Assembly: GCA_949752795.1 (NCBI GenBank)
Contig: OX457068.1
Span: 56,076,516-56,140,515 of the forward strand
Source of the DNA: Hyperoodon ampullatus
Taxonomy: Eukaryota; Chordata; Mammalia; Artiodactyla; Ziphiidae
Direction of reading: 5' to 3'
DNA length: 64,000 nucleotides
Each line of letters opens with the position of its first letter. Position 1 is the stretch's first letter. Of this stretch, positions 46,016-57,000 are shown one piece after another. The notes under the pieces are model-generated. The model searched no databases and had not been told where the DNA came from. It saw only the letters and a list, made by a program, of their open reading frames with translations. The position numbers and the translations under genes are program-made.

Positions 46016-46784
46016 TAAAAACATACATAATACATGAAAGATATGGGAACATTATGATCTGGAAATATTCGATTAAGTAGAACACATATAAAGAATAAAG
46101 TAAGTTTAAGGCATGGTACTGTCTTCTAAAACCTTTTTCTGAAATATAAATATATAAATGTATGTTAAGCAGAAAAGTAGTCACACACTCACACTTATCA
46201 TCCCGTGCCACACACCCCCCAACTAAACAGTATAATCAACATCAACCTATAATCCAGTCTGGGTTCTGAATATCTATCTGACCCTTTTTATGCTGCAATG
46301 TATCCCTACATTCCCCTTTCACCTTTTCTACTGCAAGATAGATGAAAGTACACACAGGCTATTGTGATGAAGACCTATTGAAGAATGGGATGGATTCACC
46401 TTGCAAATATGCAAAGCATTAATGACAACTTATGTGAAATTCCCCAAAGGCTGTTCATTAAGCCCCAATCAGGCATCCTGCTGTGGCTCCTCTGAAAGAG
46501 ATGACAGGCCACTGCGTCCTAGAAATGGGACTCCCACTGGGAAGGAAGGACATTCAAACTGACTTTGTACCCTCAGGGTAAGTGTCCCATGAAAAACCCC
46601 ATGAGAGGGCTTGCCTTTCACATCTGAGTGGTATGAATATATTTGCCTTTCATTTCCATGTTAGTCAACCTACAGCAGTCTAATTACCACTTCCTAAAGA
46701 CACTGTATAATACTGACGGTCATTAATCGTTGATGAAAATCTATTGAACAAAATGAAGTGAATCCTTGAATATAACTGATAATT
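46016..46784. other. Unique sequence with a possible conserved block (46370-46760)
   Basis: The first 350 bases are ordinary. From 46370 the text becomes balanced and motif-rich (an octamer-like 'atatgcaaagcattaatga', 'cattaagccccaatcaggc', 'ggtcattaatcgttgatg') without a transposon match. A conserved non-coding element is possible. Confidence 0.3.
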
Positions 46785-46905
46785 ATTAAATCATTACTAA
46801 TATTTACTGAGCAGTTATTGTGTGCAAGACACTTTAAATGCTTTATTTTATTATCTCATTCAATCTTCACACGGTTTTATGAGGAAACTGAAACACGATT
46901 TGTAT
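46785..46905 (+). mobile_element. MIR SINE fragment
   Basis: 'tactgagcagttattgtgtgcaagacac', 'atgctttattttattatctc', 'tcaatcttcacacggtttta' and 'gaggaaactgaaac' follow MIR order closely. Confidence 0.8.
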
Positions 46906-47914
46906 TGGTCCATTTCATGTTTTTAAGTAGATGACAGATTTTTATCTTAAAGAATATTCAGGACGACTCTAAGTTTACTTGTGACTCAACCTACGATCCT
47001 GATGATGATTTTTTCTGACATTTTATATCATAATTATCTACAGGGATTCATGGAATTTGTAGAGGTGGCACAGTCCTGTGATTACATTGAGCACACATTA
47101 TAAGTCATGGGGCCACTGATACCTGTCTCCCAAAGGATGAATATTTGGCAATGTGTAACCCATGTTCCACAGAGTGATGATGACTTTTTTTCTCTTATTC
47201 TGATACTAAAAAATACCATGATTTATGAAAGACAAATGCTCACTGGATAAGAAGACAAAATGGACAAGAGAGTCTTCCCAGCTCTAATTCTAAGGATAGC
47301 AGGAAAATCAAGGCCCCGTAGCTACAGGTTTGTTCAGTTTTATGATTAAGGATAAAAGGTGAAAGAGTGAGGGGTTTGTTCATTTTTTCTATGAAACATA
47401 AAAAAGATATAGGTGTTTATAATTTTAGCCCAATTTAATATTGAAAAAAACTGTTTATTATTGCTCTTATATGTTTTTATCTCCCACACAGTTTAGCATA
47501 CTGCATCTTATGTTAATGAAAAACTACAAAAGAGTAAGCATTATATTTGACTGGCATTTTTTTTTGTACTTTCACCTAATATTCAATAAATCTTTACTTT
47601 AAATTTTATACATACCTAAACATTTTGTAAGAGAACGTCTCTGCTTAAAGTCTAGAAGAAGGAGGAAAAATAATGCATGTCAACCTTAGGTGCATGCAAG
47701 TGGAGCAGACAAGAACTTCCCATTGTTGATTAAGATCCTGTTATGTTTAACTACACTATAATATGAGTATACTGTTCAGAAAGGTTCTAGTGTGACCAAG
47801 CCTTTGTGAAAATTGACTAGAAACAATGGTGAAGGTATGAATGTCCTTGAAGTGATACATCTTGATATTTCAGAGTCATCTCTGGTTGAAGCCACCGTAG
47901 TTTGGCAATATAAC
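46906..47914. other. Unique sequence
   Basis: No repeat family or gene is recognised. Confidence 0.5.
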
Positions 47915-48130
47915 AAGATAGAAAGAATGTAGGGTTACAGCCTAACTCTTCTCGTAGTACCCATGGCTTGAGCAAGTTATTGAATCTTTCTGACGCTCAG
48001 TCACTTCCTCTCTATAATAGGGTTATGATGTCCACATTACCTGCATTGTGCTTTAGGAATTAAATGAGCTAATTTCTATAATGTATTTAGCACAGTGCCT
48101 GATGTAAGTGTTCATTGAAGTAAGTCTGTA
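47915..48130 (+). mobile_element. MIR SINE
   Basis: 'gcttgagcaagttattgaatc', 'gacgctcagtcacttcctc', 'aggaattaaatgagctaat' and 'tttagcacagtgcctgatg' follow the MIR core-to-tail order. Confidence 0.8.
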
Positions 48131-48645
48131 CTTAAAAATCAATAGTAAGATGATACTGTGTTTTTCTAAAAGACTTGTGAAGCTTGCTGTGGGAGGGGGG
48201 GCAGAGGGAACTCAGAAATGCTAAACACCAGGAACATTGTCATTACAGTGAACATTTAACACAGACTTAATGTATGTGACTTTTGGGGTCCTGCTAAATT
48301 CAGTAGTTCCATACATTCTACTATGCAGATTTATTTACTCATAGCAAAAAAGATATGTGTAGCATTGCCTGGTGTACATAGAGGGTAGAAATACCTTTTC
48401 TTGCTTTTGATGGATCTCACTCCATCAGTCATGTAACAACTGTCTCACTTAGTCTTACTGTTTCCTGGTCACTTGTGTCTACAGTCACAGTTTTAGAAAA
48501 TAACACAGTAGATCTCATTTTAAAATTGTTTCTATGATTTTACATCTAATAGAGATGATTTTTAAATTTCTTTTTCCACACATAATAAAAAGGAAGAAGG
48601 AATTGTGGTGACTGTTCAAATCAGCCACAGGTGCTATGTGTGTGT
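48131..48645. other. Unique sequence before L1 D
   Basis: No gene is recognised. It ends in a short GT-rich stretch that forms part of the L1 D target. Confidence 0.5.
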
Positions 48646-48659
48646 GTTTGTGTTTCTTT
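48646..48659. repeat. Target-site duplication, left copy, of L1 D
   Basis: 'gtttgtgtttcttt' is identical to 55946-55959. Confidence 0.97.
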
Positions 48660-48983
48660 TTTTTTTTTTTTTTTTTTTTAGTTTCTGCTTTATAACAAAG
48701 TGAATCAGTCATACATATACATCTGTTCCCACATCCCTTCCCTCATGCATCTCCCTCCCTCCCACCCTCCCCATCCCACCCCTCCAGGCGGTCACAAAGC
48801 ACCGAGCTGATCTCCCTGTGCTCTGCGGCTGCTTCCCACTATCTATCTACCTTACGTTTGGTGGTGTATATATGTCCATGCCTCTCTTTCCCTTTGTCAC
48901 AGCTTACCCTTCCCCCTCCCCATATCCCCAAGTCCATTCTCAAGTAGGTCTGTGTCTTTATTCCCGTTTTACCCCTAGGTTCT

Positions 48984-51900
48984 TCATGACATTTTTTTTT
49001 TAATTCCATATATATGTGTTAGCATACGGTATTTGTCTTTCTCTTTCTGACTTACTTCACTCTGTATGACAGACTCTAGATCTACCCACCTCATTACAAA
49101 TAGCTCAGTTTCGTTTCTTTTTATGGCTGAGTAACATTCCATTGTATATATGTGCCACATCTTCTTTATCCATTCATCCTATGATGGACACTTAGGTTGT
49201 TTCCAGCTCCAGGCTATTGTGAATAGAACTGCAATGAACATTTTGGTACATGTCTCTTTTTGAATTATGGTTTTCTCAGGGTATATGCCAAGTAGTGGGA
49301 TTGCTGGGTCATATGGTAGTTCTATTTTTAGTTTTTTAAGGAACCTCCATATTGTTCTCCATAGTGGCTGTACCAATTCACATTTCCACCAGCAGTGCAA
49401 GAGTGTTCCCTTTTCTCCACACCCTCTCCAGCATTTATTGATTCTAGATTTCTTGATGATGGCCATTCTGACTGGTGTGAGATGATATCTCATTGTAGTT
49501 TTGATTTGCATTTCTCTAATGATTAATGATGTTGAGCATTCTTTCATGTGTTTGTTGGCAGTCTGTATATCTTCTTTGGAGAAATGCCTATTTAAGTCTT
49601 CTGCCCATTTTTGGATTGGGTTGTTTGTTTTTTTGCTATTGAGCTGCATGAGCTGTTTATAAATTTTGGAGATTATTCCTTTGTCAGTTGCTTCATTTGC
49701 AAATATTTTCTCCCATTCTGAGGGTTGTCTTTTGGTCTTGTTTATGGTTTCCTTTGCTGTGCAAAACCTTTGAAGTTTCATTAGGTCCCATTTGTTTATC
49801 TTTGTTTTTAGTTCCATTTCTCTAGGAGGTGGGTCCAAAAGGATCTTGCTGTGATTTATGTCATAGAGCGTTCTACCCATGTTTTCCTCTAAGAGTTTGA
49901 TAGTTTCTAGCCTTACATTTAGGTCTTTAATCCATTTTGAGCTTATTTTTGTGTATGGTGTTAGGGAATGATCTAATCTCATACTTTTACATGTCCCTGT
50001 CCAGTTTTCCCAGCACCACTTATTGAAGAGGCTGTCCTTTCTCCACTGTACATTCCTGCCTCCTTTATCAAAGATAAGTTGGCCATATGTGCGTGGGTTT
50101 ATCTCTGGGCTTTCTATCCTGATCCACTGATCTATCTTTCTGTTTTTATGCCAGTACCACACTGTCTTAATTACTGTAGCTTTGTAGTATAGTCTGAAGT
50201 CAGGGAGCCTGATTCCTCCAGCTCCGTTTTTCGTTCTCAAGATTGCTTTGGCTATTCGGGGTCTTTTGTTTTTCCAAACAAATTGTGAAATTTTTTGTTC
50301 TAGTTCTGTGAAAAATGCCAGTGGTAGTTTGATAGGGATTGCATTGAATCTGTAGATTGCTTTGGGTAGTAGAGTCATTTTCACAATATTGATTCTTCCA
50401 ATCCAGGAGCATGGTATATCTCTCCATCTATTTGTATCATCTTTTATTTCTTTCATCAGTGTCTTATAATTTTCTACATACAGGTCTTTTGTCTCCTTAG
50501 GTAGGTTTATTCGTAGATATTTTATTCTTTTTGTTGCAATGGTAAATGGGAGTGTTTTCTTGATTTCATTTTCAGATTTTTCATCATTAGTGTACAGGAA
50601 TGCCAGAGATTTCTGTGCATTAATTTTGTATCCTGCTACTTTACCAAATTCATTGATTAGCTCTAGTAGTTTTTCGGTAGCATCTTTAGGATTCTCTATG
50701 TATAGTATCATGTCATCTGCAAACAGTGACAGCTTTACTTCTTCTTTTCCAATTTGGATTCCTTTTATTTCCTTTTCTTCTCTGATTGCTGTGGCTAAAA
50801 CTTCCAAAACTAGGTTGAATAAGAGTGGTGAGAGTGGGCAGCCTTGTCTTGTTCCTGATCTTAGTGGAAATGGTTTCAGTTTTTCACCATTGAGGACAAT
50901 GTTGGCTGTGGGTTTGTCATATATGGCCTTTATTATGTTGAGGAAAGTTCCCTCTATGCCTACTTTCTGCAGGGTTTTTATCATAAATGGGTGTTGAATT
51001 TTGTCGAAAGCTTTCTCTGCATCTATTGAGATGATCATATGGTTTTTCTCCTTCAACTTGTTAATATGGTGTGTCACATTGATTGATTTGCGTATATTGA
51101 AGAATCCTTGCATTCCTGGAATAAACCCCACTTGATCATGGTGTATGATCCTTTTAATGTGCTGTTGGATTCTGTTTGCTAGTATTTTGTTGAGGATTTT
51201 TGCATCTATGTTCATCAGTGATATTGGCCTGTAGTTTTCTTTCTTTGTGACATCCTTGTCTAGTTTTGGCATCAAGGTGATGGTGGCCTCGTAGAATGTG
51301 TTTGGGAGTGTTCCTTCCTCTGATATTGTTTGGAAGAGTTTGAGAAGGATGGGTGTTAGCTCTTCTCTAAATGTTTGATAGAATTCGCCTGTGAAGCCAT
51401 CTGGTCCTGGGCTTTTGTTTGATGGAAGATTTTTAATCACAGTTTCAATTTCAGTGCTTGTGATTGGTCTATTCATATTTTCTATTTCTTCCTGAGTCAG
51501 TCTTGGTAGGTTGTGCATTTCTAAGAATTTGTCCATTTCTTCCAGGTTGTCCATTTTATTGGCATAGAGTTGCTTATAGTAATCTCTCATGATGTTTTGA
51601 ATTTCTGCAGTGTTAGTTGTTACTTCTCCTTTTTCATTTCTAATTCTATTGATTTGAGTCTTCTCCCTTCTTTTCTTGAAGAGTCTGGCTAATGGTTTGT
51701 CAATTTTGTTTATCTTCTCAAAGAACCAGCTTTTAGTTTGGTTGATCTTTGCTATCGTTTCCTTCATTTCTTTCTCATTTATTTCTGATCTGATCTTTAT
51801 GATTTCTTTCCTTCTGCTAACTTTCGGGGTTTTTTGTTCTTCTTTCTCTAACTGCTTTAGGTGCAGGGTCAGGTTGTTTACTCGAAATCTTTCCTGTTTC

Positions 51901-52817
51901 TTAAGGTGAGATTGTATTGCTATAAACTTCCCCCTTAGAACTGCTTTTGCTGCGTCCCATAGGGTTTGGGTCGTCGTGTCTCCATTGTCATTTGTTTCTA
52001 AGTATTTTTTAATTTCCTCTTTGATTTCTTCAGTGATCACTTCGTTATTGAGTAGTGTATTGTTTAGCCTCCATGTGTTTCTATTTTTTACAGATCTTTT
52101 CCTGTAATTGATGTCTAGTCTCATAGCATTGTGGTCGGAAAAGATACTTGATACAATTTCAATTTTCTTAAATTTACCAAGGCTTGATTTGTGACCCAAG
52201 ATATGATCTATCCTGGAAAATGTTCCATGAGCACTTTAGAAAAATGTGTATTCTGTTGTTTTTGGATGGAATGTCCTATAAATATCAATTAAGTCCATCT
52301 TGTTTAATGTATCATTTAAAGCTTGTGTTTCCTTATTTATTTTCATTTTGGATGATCTGTCCATTGGTGAAAATGAGGTGTTAAAGTCCCCTACTATGAT
52401 TGTGTTACTGTTGATTTCCCCTTTTATGGCTGTTAGTATTTGCCTTATGTATTGAGGTGCTCCTATGTTGGGTGCATAAATATTTACAATTGTTATATCT
52501 TCTTCTTGGATCGATCCCTTTATTGTTATGTAGTGTCCTTCTTTGTCTCTTCTAATAGTCTTTATTTTAAAGTCTATTTTGTCTGATATAAGAATTGCTA
52601 CTCCAGCTTTCTTTTGAGTTCCATTTGCATAGAATATCTTTTTCCATCCCCTTACTTTCAATCTGTATGTGTCTCTAGGTCTGAAGTGGGTCTCTTGTAG
52701 ACAGCATATATATGGGTCTTGTTTTTGTATCCATTCAGCCACTCTCTGTCTTTTGGTGGGAGCATTTAGTCCATTTACATTTAAGGTAATTATTGATATG
52801 TATGTTCCTATTCCCAT
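48984..52817 (-). pseudogene. L1 D ORF2 (endonuclease / RT), two nonsense codons
   Basis: The frame is exactly 1278 codons from ATG to TGA (1277 residues; the human ORF2 protein is about the same length). The endonuclease has Asn at 13 and the catalytic Glu in QETH at residue 42, with GDFNT, the RIDH and SDHN stretches intact. The RT has FADD at residues 699-702. The C-terminal Cys motif is complete: C1129, C1133, H1141, C1146. It is inactivated only by TAA at 52236-52238 (codon 194, between TEYTFF and SAHGTF) and TAG at 49179-49181 (codon 1213, after KQPKCPS). The 1006-residue open stretch 52199-49179 is the longest in the window. Confidence 0.97.
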
Positions 52818-52875
52818 TCCCTTAATTGCTTTGGGTTCGTTATTGTAGGTATAGTCCTTCTGTTGTGTTTCTTGC

Positions 52876-53790
52876 CTAGAGAAGTTCCTTTAGCATTTGT
52901 TGTAAAGCTGGTTTGGTGGTGCTGAACTCTCTCAGCTTTTGCTTGTCTGCAAAGGTTTTAATTTCTACATCAAATCTCAATGAGATCCTTGCTGGGTAGA
53001 GTAATCTTGGTTGCAGGTTTCTCTCCTTCATCACTTTAATTATGTCCTGCCACTCCCTTCTGGCTTGTAGAGTTTCTGCTGAGAGATCAGCTGTTAACCT
53101 GATGGGGATTCCCTTATGTGTTATTTGTTGTTTTTCCCTTGCTGCTTTTAATATGATTTCTTTGTGTTTAATTTTTGACAGTTTGATTTATATGTGTCTT
53201 GGCGTATTTCTTCTTGGATTTATTCTGTATGGGACTCTCTGTGCCTCCTGGACTTGATTAACTATTTCCTTTCCCATATTAGGGAAGTTTTCAACTATAA
53301 TCTCTTCAAATATTTTCTCAGTCCCTTTCTTTTTCTCTTCTTCTTCTGGAACCCCTATAATTCGAATGTTGGTGCATTTAATGTTGTCCCAGCGGTCTCT
53401 GAGACTGTCCTCAGTTCTTTTCATTCTTTTTTCTTTATTCTTCTCTGCCGTAGTTATTTCCACTATTTTATCTTCCACCTCACTTATACACTCTTCTGCC
53501 TCAGTTATTCTGCTATTGATCCCATCTAGAGTATTTTTCATTTCATTTATTGTGTTTTTAATCGATGCTTGATTCATCTTTAGTTCTTCTAGGTCCTTGT
53601 TAACTGTTTCTTGCATTTTGTCTATTCTATTTCCAAGATTTTGGATCTGGGAAATAGAATCTTGGATCAGCTTTACTATCATTATTCTGAATTCTTTTTC
53701 AGGTAGACTGCCTATTACCTCTTCATTTGTTAGGTCTGGTAGGTTTTTATCTTGCTCCTTCACCTGCTGTGTGTTTTTCTGCTTTCTCAT
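52876..53790 (-). pseudogene. L1 D ORF1, one nonsense codon
   Basis: ATG at 53790 (MRKQKNTQQVKEQ) to TAG at 52876-52878 gives 304 residues. The coiled coil covers about residues 30-100, then the RRM-like part with 'NIRIIGVPEEEEKKKGTEKI', then the C-terminal domain with 'ARREWQDIIKVMKEKNLQPRL'. A single TAA at 53188-53190 (codon 201, where C reads TCA) interrupts it. ORF1 protein coats L1 RNA as a trimer, so loss of the C-terminal third would abolish function in cis. Confidence 0.95.
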
Positions 53791-54299
53791 TTTGCTTATG
53801 TTACTGTGTTTGGGGTCTCCTTTCTGCAGGCTGCAGATTCTTAGTTCCCGTTGTTTTTGGTGTCTGTCCCCCGTGGCTAAGGTTGTTTCAGTAGGTTGTG
53901 TAGGCTTCCTTGTGGGGGGGACTAATGCCTGTGTTCTGGTGGTTGAGGCTCGATCTTGTCTTTCTGGTGGACTGGTCCACGTCTGGTGGTGTGTTTTGGG
54001 GTGCCTGTGGCCTTATTTTGTTTTTAGGTAGCCTCTCTGCTAATGGGTGGGGTTGTGTTCCTGCCTTGCTAGTTGCTTGGCATAGGGTGACCAGCACTGT
54101 AGCTTGCTGGTCGTTGACTGAAGCTGGGTGCTGGTGTTGAGATGGAGATCCCTGGGAGATTTTCGCTGCTTGATATTATGTGGAGCTGGGAGGTCTCTTG
54201 TGGACCCGTGTCCTGAAGTTGGCTCTCCCACTTCAGAGGCACAGCACTAACTCCTGGCTGCAGCACCAAGAGCCTTTCATCCACCCAGCTCAGAATAAC

Positions 54300-54690
54300 A
54301 GTGAGAAAAAGTAGAAAGAAATAATTAGTAGGAGAAAGAAAGAGAGATTGAAAGAAAGGAAGAAGGGAAGAAAGGAAGGAAGGAAGAAAGAAAGAAAGGA
54401 GGGAGGAAGGGAGGAAGGATGGAAAGAAAGAAGGAAAGAAAGGAGGGAGGGAGGGAGGAATGAAAGCAAAAGGAAGAGTGAATGGAAGAAGGGAGGGAGG
54501 GAGGGAGGAAGGAAAGAAAGAAAGAAAGACAGGAGGGAGGGAGGGAGGAAGGAAAGAAAAAGAAAGTGGAAAGAAGAAGGGTGGGAGGGAGGGAGGGATG
54601 GAGGAAAGAAAAAGAAAGAAGGAAAGGAGGAGCGGAGGGAGGGCGGGAGGAAGGGAAGGGAGGTAAAAAAGAAAGAGCAGGTAAAGTATA
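54300..54690. repeat. Polypurine (GGAA/GAAA/GGGA)n tract in L1 D 5' UTR
   Basis: This runs nearly 400 bases of almost pure purine on the plus strand, with a quasi-repeated block of about 60-70 bases containing 'gggagggagggaggaagg' followed by 'aaagaaagaa'. It occupies the same 5' UTR site as in L1 B but is about twice as long. Open frames across it (Lys/Glu/Gly-rich one way, Ser/Pro/Phe-rich the other) are low-complexity artefacts. Confidence 0.92.
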
Positions 54691-54859
54691 ATAGAATAAA
54701 GTATGAAATATAGTAGCGTTATTAAAATTAAAAGGTAATTATTGAAAAAAAACACGGACCGATAGAACCCTGGGACATATGGTGGAAGCAAAGCTATACA
54801 GAGAGAATCTTACACAGAAGATTACACATACACATTCACAAAAAGAGAGCAGGGGGAAA

Positions 54860-55075
54860 AATCAAAAATCTTGCTCTCCAAGTCCACCTCCTCGATTTGG
54901 GATAATTCGTTGTAAAACGAGGAAAAGGGCGAAAAGTCTGAAATCTTGCTAAGTCCACCCCCTTAATTTGAGATAATTCGTTGTAAAAAGAGGAAAAAAG
55001 GGGGGAAAGTCTTAAATCTTGTCCTCAAAGTCCACTTCCTCAATTTGGGATGATTCGCTGTCCATTCATGCACTC
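54860..55075. repeat. Three tandem ~75-bp units in L1 D 5' UTR
   Basis: Units are marked by 'aaatcttg' near 54866, 54941 and 55014, each followed by 'aagtccac..cctc' and 'gataattcgttgtaaaa'. They are homologous to 31283-31500 in L1 B. Confidence 0.82.
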
Positions 55076-55945
55076 CACAGACGCAGGGCACATCAAATGG
55101 ACTGTGGAGTTTTAATCCGCTGCCTCCGAGGCTGCACAGAGAGATTTCCCTGTCTCTGCTCTCACAACTCCCGGGTCTCAGCCTTGGACCTGGCCCCGCC
55201 TCTGTGCGTAGGTCGCCGGAGGGCGTTCGTTCTTCGCTCAGACAGGACGGGTTTAAAGGAGCCGCTGATTCGGGGGCTCTGGCTCACTCAGGCAGAGGGG
55301 AGGGAGGGGAATGCCCTCTCCTCGCGCACCAGGCAACAAAAGGGTAAAAAGTCTCTTGCCTCTCCGGTAGCTCCAGACCCTTTCCCCGGACTCCCTCCGG
55401 GCTAGCACTAACCCCTTCAGGGTCTCTTCCTGCCGCCAGCCCCAGTCCTCTCCCTGCGCTCCGACTGAAAGCCGATACCCGAGCCTCAGCTCCCAGCCCC
55501 GCCCGCCCTGGCGGCCGAGCAGACAAGCCTCTCGGGCTGGTGTATGCCTGAGGGCACCGATCCTCTGTGCCAAAATCTCTCTGCTTTGCCCTCCACAGCC
55601 CTGTTGCTGTGCTCTCCTCCGCTACTCCGAAGCTTTCCCCCTCCGCCACCTGCAGTCTCCGCCCTCGAAGGGGCTTGTAGTGTGTAGAAACCTTCCCTCC
55701 TTCACGGCTCCCTCCTACTGGTGGAGGTCCCGTCCATATCCTATTGTCTCTGTTTATTCTTTTTTTCTTTTGACCTACCCAGGTATGTGGGGAGTTTCTT
55801 GCCTTTTGGGGGGTCTGAGGTCTTCTGTCAGCGTTCAGTAGGTGTTCTGTTGGAGTTGTTCCACGTGTAGATGAATTTCTGATGTATCTGTGGGGAGGAA
55901 GGTGATCTCCGCGTCTTACTCTTCCGCCATCTTCCTCCCCTCTCC
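55076..55945 (-). promoter_or_regulatory. L1 D CpG-rich promoter region of 5' UTR, internally deleted
   Basis: This is a CpG-rich block equivalent to 31500-32658 of B. At about 55305-55316 the text goes from 'cagaggggaggg' directly to 'ccctctcctcgcgcacc'. In B these points are about 290 bases apart, so a segment including the B region around 31740-32025 is missing. The 5' terminal YY1-like site is retained. Confidence 0.65.
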
Positions 55946-55959
55946 GTTTGTGTTTCTTT
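55946..55959. repeat. Target-site duplication, right copy, of L1 D
   Basis: This is an exact copy of 48646-48659. Confidence 0.97.
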
Positions 55960-56464
55960 GTGAATGTGTTTATTGGGGTTGAAAGGAGCATTAAGGTAAA
56001 CAAGGGAGCAATAAAGGGGTTTCATGGCAGTACAAAATTCAATAATCTCAAAAATACTGAATGAGATTCTCTTTGTCATCTGTCTAACTAATGAGTTCAG
56101 ACACCCTTTATCAGAGCTATATTCCAGCATATATAGCTTCATCAGAGCTATAGACCCTGGGTATCCTGGGATCCAGGGTGGCCTAAGAGCATCTTCTTTC
56201 AGTGAAGGAATTTCTTGGGAGAGATTTTGTTTTGAAGAATCATTACAGCCTAGATATCTGCTTTTCATTCTATATCTTTTCAGTTTAATCAAAAAAATTT
56301 TCCCTGGGCAAAAAAATGACAACAGAGTTTATTTTCATTGTCAGCAACCGTGGGGAGTTATTAGTTCTTGTAGTCCTGATCTAAGACTCATTTCTCCTTT
56401 ACCTTTTAACCTAGTGGAGCTAGAGAGGAACACATACCACTTCAAGGTCTTTGTGACCTTGACC
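55960..56464. other. Unique sequence
   Basis: Nothing is recognised. A 198-codon open frame runs 56024-56620 and passes into the MER5-like fossil, which argues against it being a coding exon. Confidence 0.45.
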
Positions 56465-56635
56465 AGTGATTCTAAAACTTTATTTTGCCTAAGAATTAAT
56501 AATGAAGCTTTCTATGATTCCAGTTCTAATTTAGCAGACAGGGGGGTGTGCCTGAGATTCTACATTTCTAAAAATCTCCCAGATGGTACTGATGACGTTG
56601 GTCCTAGAACTACACATTAAGCTATAAGGCTATAA
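56465..56635 (+). mobile_element. MER5-group hAT-Charlie fossil
   Basis: 'ccagtgattctaaaacttta' head, 'cctgagattctacatttctaa' and 'ctcccagatggtactgatga' in MER5 order, with 'ggtcctagaactacacatt' near the far end. Confidence 0.7.
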
Positions 56636-56639
56636 ACCA

Positions 56640-57000
56640 GGAGTTGATAAACCTTTTCTGTGAAAAAAAAAAGGATAGTAAGTATGTTAGGTTTTGTTAT
56701 AACTACTCAACTCTGCTGTCGTAGAACAAAGGCAACCACAAATATTACATAAACCAAATGGTGTGGCTGCATTCCAATAAAATGCTAGCACTGAAACTTG
56801 AATTTTATGTAATATTCATTTATCAGGAAATAATATTTGGGGGGAATTTTTTAAAACTTTAAAAATGTGAAAACCACTCTTAGTTTGTGGGCCATACAGA
56901 AACACTCAGTGCATCAGTTATGGCCTGTGGGCTGAAGTTGCTACTACCTGACCTAGACAAGAGTCTTGTCTTGTAACTAGGACTTAACATGTCTGTTACT
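56640..57000 (+). mobile_element. hAT-type non-autonomous DNA transposon (MER group)
   Basis: 'gagttgataaaccttttctg', 'aactactcaactctgctgtcg', 'aacaaaggcaaccacaaat', 'ggtgtggctgcattccaataaa' and later 'gtttgtgggccatacag' and 'atggcctgtgggctgaag' belong to the abundant hAT family whose copies read 'ggcccgcgggcc'. I do not give a family number because I am not certain of it. Confidence 0.7.

Larger units (their letters stand above)
48660..55945 (-). mobile_element. L1 D, full-length, youngest copy in the window
   Basis: It is 7286 bp long with an oligo-T (poly-A complement), 3' UTR, ORF2 (52817-48984), a 58-bp spacer, ORF1 (53790-52876) and a 5' UTR to 55945. The 5' end in complement is 'cttccgccatcttcctcccc', the L1 YY1-type start ('gccatcttc' is a YY1 site in complement). 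The 14-bp target-site duplication is perfect. The two ORFs have no frameshift, just one nonsense codon in ORF1 and two in ORF2, making it the least damaged L1 here. The 5' UTR has lost about 290 bp relative to B. Confidence 0.97.

Noticed and set aside
49179..52199. The 1006-codon frame as a stand-alone cellular reverse transcriptase gene
   Set aside because: It is in frame with the endonuclease segment 52817-52236, separated by one TAA, and sits in a full-length L1 with target-site duplication. It is L1 ORF2.
54069..54791. A 240-codon Pro/Ser/Phe-rich frame, and Lys/Glu/Gly-rich frames on the other strand, over 54.1-54.8 kb
   Set aside because: They are translations of the polypurine simple repeat in the L1 D 5' UTR.
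56024..56620. A 198-codon frame as a candidate exon or gene
   Set aside because: It runs through a MER5-like transposon fossil, has no recognisable domain, and the length is compatible with chance in AT-poor stop context.
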